DNA of 64,000 bases from Chrysopilus asiliformis (taxonomy: Eukaryota > Arthropoda > Insecta > Diptera > Rhagionidae): contig OZ035962.1 of assembly GCA_964034945.1 (NCBI GenBank), positions 20,493,530-20,557,529 of the forward strand. The letters are read 5' to 3'. Position numbers and translations under genes: made by a program. Shown here in pieces: positions 37,301-50,155 of this stretch (position 1 is its first letter; every line of letters starts with the position of its first letter). The notes beneath the pieces are model-generated. The model did no database searches and was not told the origin of the DNA. It saw only the letters and a list, made by a program, of their open reading frames with translations.

Positions 37301-40300
37301 GCCAAATAACGGCACGGTGCCAAATTACGGCACGGTGCCAAATAACGGCACGGTGCCAAATAACGGCACGGTGCCAAATTACGGCACGGTGCCAAATAAC
37401 GGCACGGTGCCAAATAACGGCACGGTGCCAAATTACGGCACGGTGCCAAATTACGGCACGGTGCCAAATAACGGCACGGTGCCAAATAACGGCACAGTGC
37501 CAAATTACGGCACGGTGCCAAATAACGGCACGGTGCCAAATTACGGCACGGTGCCAAATAACGGCACGGTGCCAAATAACGGCACGGTGCCAAATAACGG
37601 CACGGTGCCAAATAACGGCACAGTGCCAAATTACGGCACGGTGCCAAATAACGGCACGGTGCCAAATAACGGCACAGTGCCAAATTACGGCACGGTGCCA
37701 AATAACGGCACGGTGCCAAATTACGGCACGGTGCCAAATAACGGCACGGTGCCAAATAACGGCACGGTGCCAAATTACGGCACGGTGCCAAATAACGGCA
37801 CGGTGCCAAATAACGGCACGGTGCCAAATTACGGCACGGTGCCAAATAACGGCACGGTGCCAAATAACGGCACGGTGCCAAATTACGGCACGGTGCCAAA
37901 TAACGGCACGGTGCCAAATAACGGCACGGTGCCAAATTACGGCACGGTGCCAAATTACGGCACGGTGCCAAATAACGGCACGGTGCCAAATAACGGCACA
38001 GTGCCAAATTACGGCACGGTGCCAAATAACGGCACGGTGCCAAATTACGGCACGGTGCCAAATAACGGCACGGTGCCAAATAACGGCACGGTGCCAAATA
38101 ACGGCACGGTGCCAAATAACGGCACAGTGCCAAATTACGGCACGGTGCCAAATAACGGCACGGTGCCAAATTACGGCACGGTGCCAAATAACGGCACGGT
38201 GCCAAATAACGGCACGGTGCCAAATTACGGCACGGTGCCAAATAACGGCACGGTGCCAAATAACGGCACGGTGCCAAATAACGGCACGGTGCCAAATTAC
38301 GGCACGGTGCCAAATAACGGCACGGTGCCAAATAACGGCACAGTGCCAAATTACGGCACGGTGCCAAATTACGGCACGGTGCCAAATAACGGCACGGTGC
38401 CAAATTACGGCACGGTGCCAAATAACGGCACGGTGCCAAATAACGGCACGGTGCCAAATAACGGCACGGTGCCAAATTACGGCACGGTGCCAAATAACGG
38501 CACGGTGCCAAATTACGGCACGGTGCCAAATAACGGCACGGTGCCAAATAACGGCACGGTGCCAAATAACGGCACGGTGCCAAATTACGGCACGGTGCCA
38601 AATTATGGCACGGTGCCAAATTATGGCACGGTGCCAAATAACGGCACGGTGCCAAATAACGGCACGGTCCCAAATAACGGCACGGTGCCAAATTACGGCA
38701 CGGTGCCAAATTACGGCACGGTGCCAAATAACGGCACGGTGCCAAATTACGGCACGGTGCCAAATAACGGCACGGTGCCAAATAACGGCACGGTGCCAAA
38801 TTACGGCACGGTGCCAAATTACGGCACGGTGCCAAATTACGGCACGGTGCCAAATTACGGCACGGTGCCAAATAACGGCACGGTGCCAAATAACGGCACG
38901 GTGCCAAATTACGGCACGGTGCCAAATAACGGCACGGTGCCAAATAACGGCACAGTGCCAAATAACGGCACAGTGCCAAATTACGGCACGGTGCCAAATA
39001 ACGGCACGGTGCCAAATAACGGCACGGTGCCAAATTACGGCACGGTGCCAAATTACGGCACGGTGCCAAATTACGGCACGGTGCCAAATTACGGCACGGT
39101 ACGGTGCCAAATTACGGCACGGTGCCAAATAACGGCACGGTGCCAAATAACGGCACGGTGCCAAATAACGGCACGGTGCCAAATTACGGCACGGTGCCAA
39201 ATTATGGCACGGTGCCAAATTACGGCACGGTGCCAAATAACGGCACGGTGCCAAATAACGGCACGGTGCCAAATTACGGCACGGTGCCAAATTACGGCAC
39301 GGTGGCAAATTACGGCACGGTGCCAAATAACGGCACGGTGCCAAATTACGGCACGGTGCCAAATAACGGCACGGTGCCAAATAACGGCACGGTGCCAAAT
39401 TACGGCACGGTGCCAAATTACGGCACGGTGGCAAATTACGGCACGGTGCCAAATAACGGCACGGTGCCAAATTACGGCACGGTGCCAAATAACGGCACGG
39501 TGCCAAATTACGGCACGGTGCCAAATAACGGCACGGTGCCAAATAACGGCACAGTGCCAAATAACGGCACAGTGCCAAATTACGGCACGGTGCCAAATAA
39601 CGGCACGGTGCCAAATTACGGCACGGTGCCAAATAACGGCACGGTGCCAAATAACGGCACGGTGCCAAATTACGGCACGGTGCCAAATAACGGCACGGTG
39701 CCAAATAACGGCACGGTGCCAAATAACGGCACGGTGCCAAATTACGGCACGGTGCCAAATTACGGCACGGTGCCAAATTACGGCACGGTGCCAAATAACG
39801 GCACGGTGCCAAATTACGGCACGGTGGCAAATAACGGCACGGTGCCAAATAACGGCACAGTGCCAAATTACGGCACGGTGCCAAATAACGGCACGGTGCC
39901 AAATAACGGCACAGTGCCAAATTACGGCACGGTGCCAAATAACGGCACGGTGCCAAATTACGGCACGGTGCCAAATAACGGCACGGTGCCAAATAACGGC
40001 ACGGTGCCAAATTACGGCACGGTGCCAAATTACGGCACGGTGCCAAATTACGGCACGGTGCCAAATAACGGCACGGTGCCAAATTACGGCACGGTGCCAA
40101 ATAACGGCACGGTGCCAAATAACGGCACAGTGCCAAATTACGGCACGGTGCCAAATAACGGCACGGTGCCAAATTACGGCACGGTGCCAAATAACGGCAC
40201 GGTGCCAAATTACGGCACGGTGCCAAATAACGGCACGGTGCCAAATAACGGCACGGTGCCAAATTACGGCACGGTGCCAAATAACGGCACGGTGCCAAAT

Positions 40301-43300
40301 AACGGCACGGTGCCAAATAACGGCACAGTGCCAAATTACGGCACGGTGCCAAATAACGGCACGGTGCCAAATTACGGCACGGTGCCAAATAACGGCACGG
40401 TGCCAAATAACGGCACGGTGCCAAATAACGGCACGGTGCCAAATAACGGCACGGTGCCAAATTACGGCACGGTGCCAAATAACGGCACGGTGCCAAATAA
40501 CGGCACGGTGCCAAATTACGGCACGGTGCCAAATTACGGCACGGTGCCAAATTACGGCACGGTGCCAAATAACGGCACGGTGCCAAATTACGGCACGGTG
40601 CCAAATAACGGCACGGTGCCAAATAACGGCACGGTGCCAAATTACGGCACGGTGCCAAATAACGGCACGGTGCCAAATAACGGCACGGTGCCAAATAACG
40701 GCACGGTGCCAAATAACGGCACGGTGCCAAATTACGGCACGGTGCCAAATAACGGCACGGTGCCAAATTACGGCACGGTGCCAAATAACGGCACGGTGCC
40801 AAATTACGGCACGGTGCCAAATTACGGCACGGTGCCAAATAACGGCACGGTGCCAAATTACGGCACGGTGCCAAATAACGGCACAGTGCCAAATTACGGC
40901 ACGGTGCCAAATAACGGCACGGTGCCAAATTATGGCACGGTGCCAAATTATGGCACGGTGCCAAATAACGGCACGGTGCCAAATAACGGCACGGTGCCAA
41001 ATAACGGCACGGTGCCAAATAACGGCACGGTGCCAAATAACGGCACGGTGCCAAATAACGGCAAGGTGCCAAATAACGGCACGGTGCCAAATTACGGCAA
41101 GGTGCCAAATTACGGCACGGTGCCAAATAACGGCACGGTGCCAAATTACGGCACGGTGCCAAATTATGGCACGGTGCCAAATAACGGCACGGTGCCAAAT
41201 TATGGCACGGTGCCAAATTATGGCACGGTGCCAAATAACGGCACGGTGCCAAATAACGGCACGGTGCCAAATTACGGCACGGTGCCAAATTATGGCACGG
41301 TGCCAAATTATGGCACGGTGCCAAATAACGGCACGGTGCCAAATAACGGCACGGTGCCAAATAACGGCACGGTGCCAAATAACGGCACGGTGCCAAATAA
41401 CGGCACGGTGCCAAATAACGGCAAGGTGCCAAATAACGGCACGGTGCCAAATTACGGCACGGTGCCAAATTACGGCACGGTGCCAAATAACGGCACGGTG
41501 CCAAATTACGGCACGGTGCCAAATTATGGCACGGTGCCAAATTACGGCACGGTGCCAAATTATGGCACGGTGCCAAATAACGGCACGGTGCCAAATAACG
41601 GCACGGTGCCAAATTACGGCACGGTGCCAAATTATGGCACGGTGCCAAATTATGGCACGGTGCCAAATAACGGCACGGTGCCAAATAACGGCACGGTGCC
41701 AAATAACGGCACGGTGCCAAATAACGGCACGGTGCCAAATAACGGCACGGTGCCAAATTACGGCACGGTGCCAAATTACGGCACGGTGCCAAATAACGGC
41801 ACGGTGCCAAATTACGGCACGGTGCCAAATTATGGCACGGTGCCAAATTACGGCACGGTGCCAAATTATGGCACGGTGCCAAATAACGGCACGGTGCCAA
41901 ATAACGGCACGGTGCCAAATTACGGCACGGTGCCAAATTATGGCACGGTGCCAAATTACGGCACGGTGCCAAATTATGGCACGGTGCCAAATAACGGCAC
42001 GGTGCCAAATTATGGCACGGTGCCAAATTACGGCACGGTGCCAAATAACGGCACGGTGCCAAATTACGGCACGGTGCCAAATAACGGCACGGTGCCAAAT
42101 AACGGCACGGTGCCAAATAACGGCACGGTGCCAAATTACGGCACGGTGCCAAATTATGGCACGGTGCCAAATAACGGCACGGTGCCAAATAACGGCACGG
42201 TGCCAAATAACGGCACAGTGCCAAATAACGGCACGGTGCCAAATTATGGCACGGTGCCAAATAACGGCACGGTGCCAAATAACGGCACGGTGCCAAATAA
42301 CGGCACAGTGCCAAATAACGGCACGGTGCCAAATTACGGCACGGTGCCAAATAACGGCACGGTGCCAAATTACGGCACGGTGCCAAATTATGGCACGGTG
42401 CCAAATTACGGCACGGTGCCAAATAACGGCACGGTGCCAAATTACGGCACGGTGCCAAATTATGGCACGGTGCCAAATTACGGCACGGTGCCAAATTATG
42501 GCACGGTGCCAAATAACGGCACGGTGCCAAATTACGGCACAGTGCCAAATTACGGCACGGTGCCAAATAACGGCACGGTGCCAAATTACGGCACGGTGCC
42601 AAATAACGGCACGGTGCCAAATAACGGCACGGTGCCAAATTACGGCACGGTGCCAAATTACGGCACGGTGCCAAATTACGGCACGGTGCCAAATTACGGC
42701 ACGGTGCCAAATAACGGCACGGTGCCAAATTACGGCACGGTGCCAAATTACGGCACGGTGCCAAATAACGGCACGGTGCCAAATAACGGCACGGTGCCAA
42801 ATAACGGCACGGTGCCAAATTACGGCACGGTGCCAAATAATGGCACGGTGCCAAATAACGGCACGGTGCCAAATAACGGCACGGTGCCAAATAACGGCAC
42901 GGTGCCAAATTACGGCACGGTGCCAAATTATGGCACGGTGCCAAATTACGGCACGGTGCCAAATAACGGCACGGTGCCAAATAACGGCACGGTGCCAAAT
43001 AACGGCACGGTGCCAAATTACGGCACGGTGCCAAATTATGGCACGGTGCCAAATTACGGCACGGTGCCAAATTATGGCACGGTGCCAAATAACGGCACGG
43101 TGCCAAATAACGGCACGGTGCCAAATTACGGCACGGTGCCAAATTATGGCACGGTGCCAAATTATGGCACGGTGCCAAATAACGGCACGGTGCCAAATAA
43201 CGGCACGGTGCCAAATTACGGCACGGTGCCAAATTACGGCACGGTGCCAAATAACGGCACGGTGCCAAATAACGGCACGGTGCCAAATAACGGCACGGTG

Positions 43301-46300
43301 CCAAATAACGGCACGGTGCCAAATTACGGCACGGTGCCAAATAACGGCACGGTGCCAAATAACGGCACGGTGCCAAATAACGGCACAGTGCCAAATTACG
43401 GCACGGTGCCAAATTACGGCACGGTGCCAAATAACGGCACGGTGCCAAATAACGGCACGGTGCCAAATTATGGCAGGGTGCCAAATAACGGCACGGTGCC
43501 AAATAACGGCACGGTGCCAAATTACAGCACGGTGCCAAATAACGGCACGGTGCCAAATTACGGCACGGTGCCAAATAACGGCACGGTGCCAAATAACGGC
43601 ACGGTGCCAAATAACGGCACGGTGCCAAATTACGGCACGGTGCCAGATAACGGCACGGTGCCAAATAACGGCACGGTGCCAAATTACGGCACGGTGCCAA
43701 ATAACGGCACGGTGCCAAATAACGGCACGGTGCCAAATTACGGCACGGTGCCAAATAACGGCACGGTGCCAAATAACGGCACATTGCCAAATTACGGCAC
43801 GGTGCCAAATAACGGCACGGTGCCAAATAACGGCACGGTGCCAAATTACGGCACGGTGCCAAATAACGGCACAGTGCCAAATAACGGCACGGTGCCAAAT
43901 TACGGCACGGTGCCAAATAACGGCACGGTGCCAAATTACGGCACGGTGCCAAATAACGGCACAGTGCCAAATAACGGCACAGTGCCAAATTACGGCACGG
44001 TGCCAAATTACGGCACGGTGCCAAATAACGGCACGGTGCCAAATTACGGCACGGTGCCAAATAACGGCACGGTGCCAAATAACGGCACGGTGCCAAATAA
44101 CGGCACGGTGCCAAATAACGGCACGGTGCCAAATTACGGCACGGTGCCAAATTACGGCACGGTGCCAAATTACGGCACGGTGCCAAATAACGGCACGGTG
44201 CCAAATAACGGCACGGTGCCAAATAACGGCACGGTGCCAAATTACGGCACGGTGCCAAATTACGGCACGGTGCCAAATTACGGCACGGTGCCAAATAACG
44301 GCACGGTGCCAAATTACGGCACGGTGCCAAATAACGGCACGGTGCCAAATAACGGCACAGTGCCAAATTACGGCACGGTGCCAAATAACGGCACGGTGCC
44401 AAATTACGGCACGGTGCCAAATAACGGCACGGTGCCAAATAACGGCACGGTGCCAAATAACGGCACGGTGCCAAATAACGGCACAGTGCCAAATAACGGC
44501 ACAGTGCCAAATTACGGCACGGTGCCAAATTACGGCACGGTGCCAAATAACGGCACGGTGCCAAATTACGGCACGGTGCCAAATAACGGCACGGTGCCAA
44601 ATTACGGCACGGTGCCAAATAACGGCACGGTGCCAAATAACGGCACGGTGCCAAATAACGGCACAGTGCCAAATTACGGCACGGTGCCAAATAACGGCAC
44701 GGTGCCAAATTACGGCACGGTGCCAAATAACGGCACGGTGCCAAATAACGGCACGGTGCCAAATAACGGCACGGTGCCAAATAACGGCACGGTGCCAAAT
44801 TACGGCACGGTGCCAAATAACGGCACGGTGCCAAATAACGGCACAGTGCCAAATTACGGCACGGTGCCAAATAACGGCACGGTGCCAAATTACGGCACGG
44901 TGCCAAATAACGGCACGGTGCCAAATAACGGCACGGTGCCAAATAACGGCACGGTGCCAAATTACGGCACGGTGCCAAATGACGGCACGGTGCCAAATTA
45001 TGGCACGGTGCCAAATTATGGCACGGTGCCAAATAACGGCACGGTGCCAGATAACGGCACGGTGCCAAATAACGGCACGGTGCCAAATAACTGCACGGTG
45101 CCAAATTACGGCACGGTGCCAAATTACGGCACGGTGCCAAATTACGGCACGGTGCCAAATAACGGCACGGTGCCAAATTACGGCACGGTGCCAAATAACG
45201 GCACGGTGCCAAATAACGGCACGGTGCCAAATAACGGCACGGTGCCAAATTACGGCACGGTGCCAAATTACGGCACGGTGCCAAATTACGGCACGGTGCC
45301 AAATTACGGCACGGTGCCAAATAACGGCACGGTGCCAAATAACGGCACAGTGCCAAATTACGGCACGGTGCCAAATAACGGCACGGTGCCAAATAACGGC
45401 ACAGTGCCAAATAACGGCACGGTGCCAAATAACGGCACGGTGCCAAATAACGGCACGGTGCCAAATTACGGCACGGTGCCAAATAACGGCACGGTGCCAA
45501 ATAACGGCACGGTGCCAAATTACGGCACGGTGCCAAATAACGGCACGGTGCCAAATTATGGCACGGTGCCAAATTATGGCACGGTGCCAAATAACGGCAC
45601 GGTGCCAGATAACGGCACGGTGCCAAATAACGGCACGGTGCCAAATAACGGCACGGTGCCAAATAACGGCACGGTGCCAAATTACGGCACGGTGCCAAAT
45701 TACGGCACGGTGCCAAATTACGGCACGGTGCCAAATTACGGCACGGTGCCAAATTACGGCACGGTGCCAAATAACGGCACGGTGCCAAATTACGGCACGG
45801 TGCCAAATAACGGCACGGTGCCAAATAACGGCACGGTGCCAAATTACGGCACGGTGCCAAATAACGGCACGGTGCCAAATAACGGCACGGTGCCAAATAA
45901 CGGCACGGTGCCAAATAACGGCACAGTGCCAAATTACGGCACGGTGCCAAATAACGGCACGGTGCCAAATTACGGCACGGTGCCAAATAACGGCACGGTG
46001 CCAAATTACGGCACGGTGCCAAATAACGGCACGGTGCCAAATAACGGCACGGTGCCAAATAACGGCACAGTGCCAAATTACGGCACGGTGCCAAATAACG
46101 GCACGGTGCCAAATAACGGCACGGTGCCAAATTATGGCACGGTGCCAAATTATGGCACGGTGCCAAATAACGGCACGGTGCCAGATAACGGCACGGTGCC
46201 AAATAACGGCACGGTGCCAAATAACGGCACGGTGCCAAATAACTGCACGGTGCCAAATTACGGCACGGTGCCAAATTACGGCACGGTGCCAAATTACGGC

Positions 46301-49101
46301 ACGGTGCCAAATAACGGCACGGTGCCAAATAACGGCACGGTGCCAAATTACGGCACGGTGCCAAATAACGGCACGGTGCCAAATAACGGCACAGTGCCAA
46401 ATTACGGCACAGTGCCAAATTACGGCACGGTGCCAAATAACGGCACGGTGCCAAATTACGGCACGGTGCCAAATAACGGCACGGTGCCAAATAACGGCAC
46501 GGTGCCAAATTACGGCACGGTGCCAAATAACGGCACAGTGCCAAATAACGGCACAGTGCCAAATTACGGCACGGTGCCAAGTTACGGCACGGTGCCAAAT
46601 AACGGCACGGTGCCAAATTACGGCACGGTGCCAAATAACGGCACGGTGCCAAATTACGGCACGGTGCCAAATAACGGCACGGTGCCAAATAACGGCACAT
46701 TGCCAAATTACGGCACGGTGCCAAATAACGGCACGGTGCCAAATTACGGCACGGTGCCAAATAACGGCACGGTGCCAAATAACGGCACGGTGCCAAATTA
46801 CGACACGGTGCCAAATAACGGCACGGTGCCAAATAACGGCACGGTGCCAAATAACGGCACGGTGCCAAATTACGGCACGGTGCCAAATAACGGCACGGTG
46901 CCAAATTACGGCACGGTGCCAAATAACGGCACGGTGCCAAATAACGGCACAGTGCCAAATTACGGCACGGTGCCAAATAACGGCACGGTGCCAAATTACG
47001 GCACGGTGCCAAATTACGGCACGGTGCCAAATTACGGCACGGTGCCAAATAACGGCACGGTGCCAAATTACGGCACGGTGCCAAATAACGGCACGGTGCC
47101 AAATAACGGCACAGTGCCAAATTACGGCACGGTGCCAAATAACGGCACGGTGCCAAATTACGGCACGGTGCCAAATAACGGCACGGTGCCAAATAACGGC
47201 ACGGTGCCAAATAACGGCACGGTGCCAAATAACGGCACGGTGCCAAATTACGGCACGGTGCCAAATAACGGCACGGTGCCAAATAACGGCACAGTGCCAA
47301 ATTACGGCACGGTGCCAAATAACGGCACGGTGCCAAATTACGGCACGGTGCCAAATAACGGCACGGTGCCAAATAACGGCACGGTGCCAAATTACGGCAC
47401 GGTGCCAAATAACGGCACGGTGCCAAATAACGGCACAGTGCCAAATTACGGCACGGTGCCAAATAACGGCACGGTGCCAAATTACGGCACGGTGCCAAAT
47501 AACGGCACGGTGCCAAATAACGGCACGGTGCCAAATTACGGCACGGTGCCAAATAACGGCACGGTGCCAAATTATGGCACGGTGCCAAATTATGGCACGG
47601 TGCCAAATAACGGCACGGTGCCAGATAACGGCACGGTGCCAAATAACGGCACGGTGCCAAATAACGGCACGGTGCCAAATAACGGCACGGTGCCAAATTA
47701 CGGCACGGTGCCAAATTACGGCACGGTGCCAAATTACGGCACGGTGCCAAATTACGGCACGGTGCCAAATTACGGCACGGTGCCAAATAACGGCACGGTG
47801 CCAAATTACGGCACGGTGCCAAATAACGGCACGGTGCCAAATTACGGCACGGTGCCAAATAACGGCACGGTGCCAAATAACGGCACGGTGCCAAATTACG
47901 GCACGGTGCCAAATAACGGCACGGTGCCAAATAACGGCACGGTGCCAAATTACGGCACGGTGCCAAATAACGGCACGGTGCCAAATTACGGCACGGTGCC
48001 AAATAACGGCACGGTGCCAAATAACGGCACAGTGCCAAATTACGGCACGGTGCCAAATAACGGCACGGTGCCAAATTACGGCACGGTGCCAAATAACGGC
48101 ACGGTGCCAAATAACGGCACGGTGCCAAATAACGGCACGGTGCCAAATAACGGCACGGTGCCAAATTACGGCACGTGGCCAAATTACGGCACGGTGCCAA
48201 ATTACGGCACGGTGCCAAATTACGGCACGGTGTCAAATTACGGCACGGTGCCAAATAACGGCACGGTGCCAAATAACGGCACGGTGCCAAATAACGGCAC
48301 GGTGCCAAATAACGGCACGGTGCCAAATAACGGCACGGTGCTAAATTACGGCACGGTGCCAAATAATGGCACGGTTCCAAATTACGGCACGGTGCCAAAT
48401 AACGGCACGGTGCCAAATAACGGCACGGTGCCAAATTACGGCACGGTGCCAAATTACGGCACGGTGCCAAATAACGGCACGGTGCCAAATAACGGCACGG
48501 TGCCAAATAACGGCACGGTGCCAAATTACGGCACGGTGCCAAATTAACGGCACGGTGCCAAATAACGGCACGGTGCCAAATAACGGCACGGTGCCAAATT
48601 ACGGCACGGTGCCAAATTACGGCACGGTGCCAAATAACGGCACGGTGCCAAATAACGGCACGGTGCCAACGGCACGGTGCCAAATTACGGCACGGTGCCA
48701 AATTACGGCACGGTGCCAAATAACGGCACGGTGCCAAATAACGGCACGGTGCCAACGGCACGGTGCCAAATTACGGCACGGTGCCAAATTACGGCACGGT
48801 TCCAAATTACGGCACGGTGCCAAATAACGGCACGGTGCCAAATTACGGCACGGTGCCAAATAACGGCACGGTGCCAAATTACGGCACGGTGCCAAATTAA
48901 CGGCACGGTGCCAAATAACGGCACGGTGCCAAATTACGGCACAGTGCCAAATTACGGCACGGTGCCAAATTACGGCACGGTGCCAAATAACGGCACGGTG
49001 CCAAATTACGGCACGGTGCCAAATTACGGCACGGTGCCAAATTACGGCACGGTGCCAAATTACAGCACGGTGCCAAATAACGGCACGGTGCCAAATTACG
49101 G
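28361..49101. repeat. 18-bp satellite, block 3 (about 1,150 units)
   Basis: 20,741 bp of the same unit. The first 3 kb copies block 2 almost unit for unit. Phase is kept except for 5-bp insertions at about 36412 and 39098 and a cluster of small indels in the last 600 bp (48543, 48667, 48752, 48897). Marker variants recur at long spacings: CACGTGGCC near 31210, 35060 and 48173; CGGGTCC near 32795, 33838 and 36560; GGTGGC near 39303, 39429 and 39825; GCCAGATAAC near 43643, 45048, 45605, 46180 and 47631; AACTGC near 45091 and 46242. Open frames of up to about 4,100 codons result only from the period. Confidence 0.97.
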
Positions 49102-49102
49102 A

Positions 49103-49416
49103 AGTACGGTACAAAAAAAAGTACGGCACCAAAAAAAGTACGGCACCAAAAAAGAGTACGGCGCCAAAAAAAGGTGCGGCACCAAAAAAGGTGCGGCACC
49201 AAAAAAAGTGCGGCACTAAAAAAAGTGCGGCACCAAAAAAAGTGCGGCACCAAAAAAAGTACGGCACCAAAAAAAGTACAGCACCAAAAAAAGTGCGGCA
49301 CCAAAAAAAGTACGGCACCAAAAAAAGTACGGCACCAAAAAAAGTGCTGCACCAAAAAAAGTGCGGCGCCAAAAAAAGTGCGGTACCAAAAAAAGTGCGG
49401 CACCAAAAAAAGTGCG
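49103..49416. repeat. 17-bp satellite, about 18 units
   Basis: Abutting the 18-bp array is a second tandem repeat, GTGCGGCACCAAAAAAA, with GTACGG variants mainly at the left end. Its core GTGC-G-GCAC is again a perfect dyad around one G, followed by an A-rich spacer. The 17-bp period rotates the frame, so translation gives a 17-residue lysine-rich repeat; both strands are open over parts of it. I take it as non-coding. Confidence 0.95.
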
Positions 49417-49500
49417 TTACCTAGTTTTTTACGCGTAAAAAATTACGCGTAAAAACCTCAATTTTAACGTAAAAAACGTAAAAAACTGTAAAAAACCTGA
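49417..49500. repeat. Short ACGCGT/A-tract repeat zone
   Basis: TTTTTTACGCGTAAAAAA at 49425-49442 is a perfect 18-bp palindrome, followed by 'attacgcgtaaaaacc', 'aacgtaaaaaacgtaaaaa' and 'ctgtaaaaaacc'. These are loose 10- to 15-bp tandem words at the outer right edge of the satellite locus. Confidence 0.7.
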
Positions 49501-49565
49501 AACATTGATGATAAAAATTTTAATAAGTAGCCATTCACTAAATATAGTAATTATTTGTAAATAAA

Positions 49566-50155
49566 TCACCTTAGAACAATAAACATAACAAAAGCTATAA
49601 TTGCCAATCTGGCAATCATTGGAGACCCGTATGGTGACATTGAAATCAAAATTCGAACAGTTGTATCAAAATTCCACTTTGAAGGCAAACTTTTCAATAA
49701 GATTTTTTTTAAATTTATTCCAATCGAATTTTGATGTATGGGAGTTTTATGTAGAATCATATTCTAAATAACTTTTGTTCTTCCACTTTTTTTGATAAGA
49801 TGCACCGTTTTTGAGATATTCACAAAAAATGTTTTCGTTCGTATGGGGGTACCCCCCTTATGGTCCATTTTTGCCCATGAACGAACTTGGCCTCACATTT
49901 TACGAAAAACGGATCTGCGTAAAATTTCAAGTCTCTAGCTCAATCCGTGCGCCCGCAATCCGCGCCACAGACAGACAGACGGACAGACGGACAGACAGGC
50001 GGACCGACAGACGGACGGACATGCAGAAATTAATTATTTTTATCATTCTAAACACACTGGTGTAATTCATTTTTGTGTGTGATGACGGAATCTTGGCGTT
50101 TCAAACGGTAAGGCAAATCTAATATACCCTTTGGCTTCACCATACGGGTATAAAA
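49566..50155 (-). repeat. Family B repeat, long copy
   Basis: Reverse-strand copy with all parts: 'cataacaaaagctataattg' at the left, 'gatgcaccgtttttgagata', 'ccgtgcgcccgcaatccgc', a gacagacagacggacagacg tract (49970-50020), 'acacactggtgtaattcatt' and 'catacgggtataaaaa' at the right end. It is close to the copies at 11250 and 51921. The 84-codon frame on the plus strand is a by-product. Confidence 0.8.

Noticed and set aside
22013..49101. Thousand-codon open frames encoding PNNGTV, ARCQIT, RYLAPC or VIWHRA repeats
   Set aside because: They exist on both strands at once, begin and end only where the repeat phase breaks or the array stops, and follow from an 18-bp unit without stop codons. They are not evidence for a gene.
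22013..49101. CRISPR array
   Set aside because: Units are contiguous with no unique spacers, no cas genes are present and the sequence is eukaryotic.
49103..49416. Lysine/threonine-rich repeat protein (KKVRHQKKCGTKKSAAP)
   Set aside because: The 17-residue repeat is just three rotations of a 17-bp DNA repeat; more than one frame and both strands are open over parts of it.
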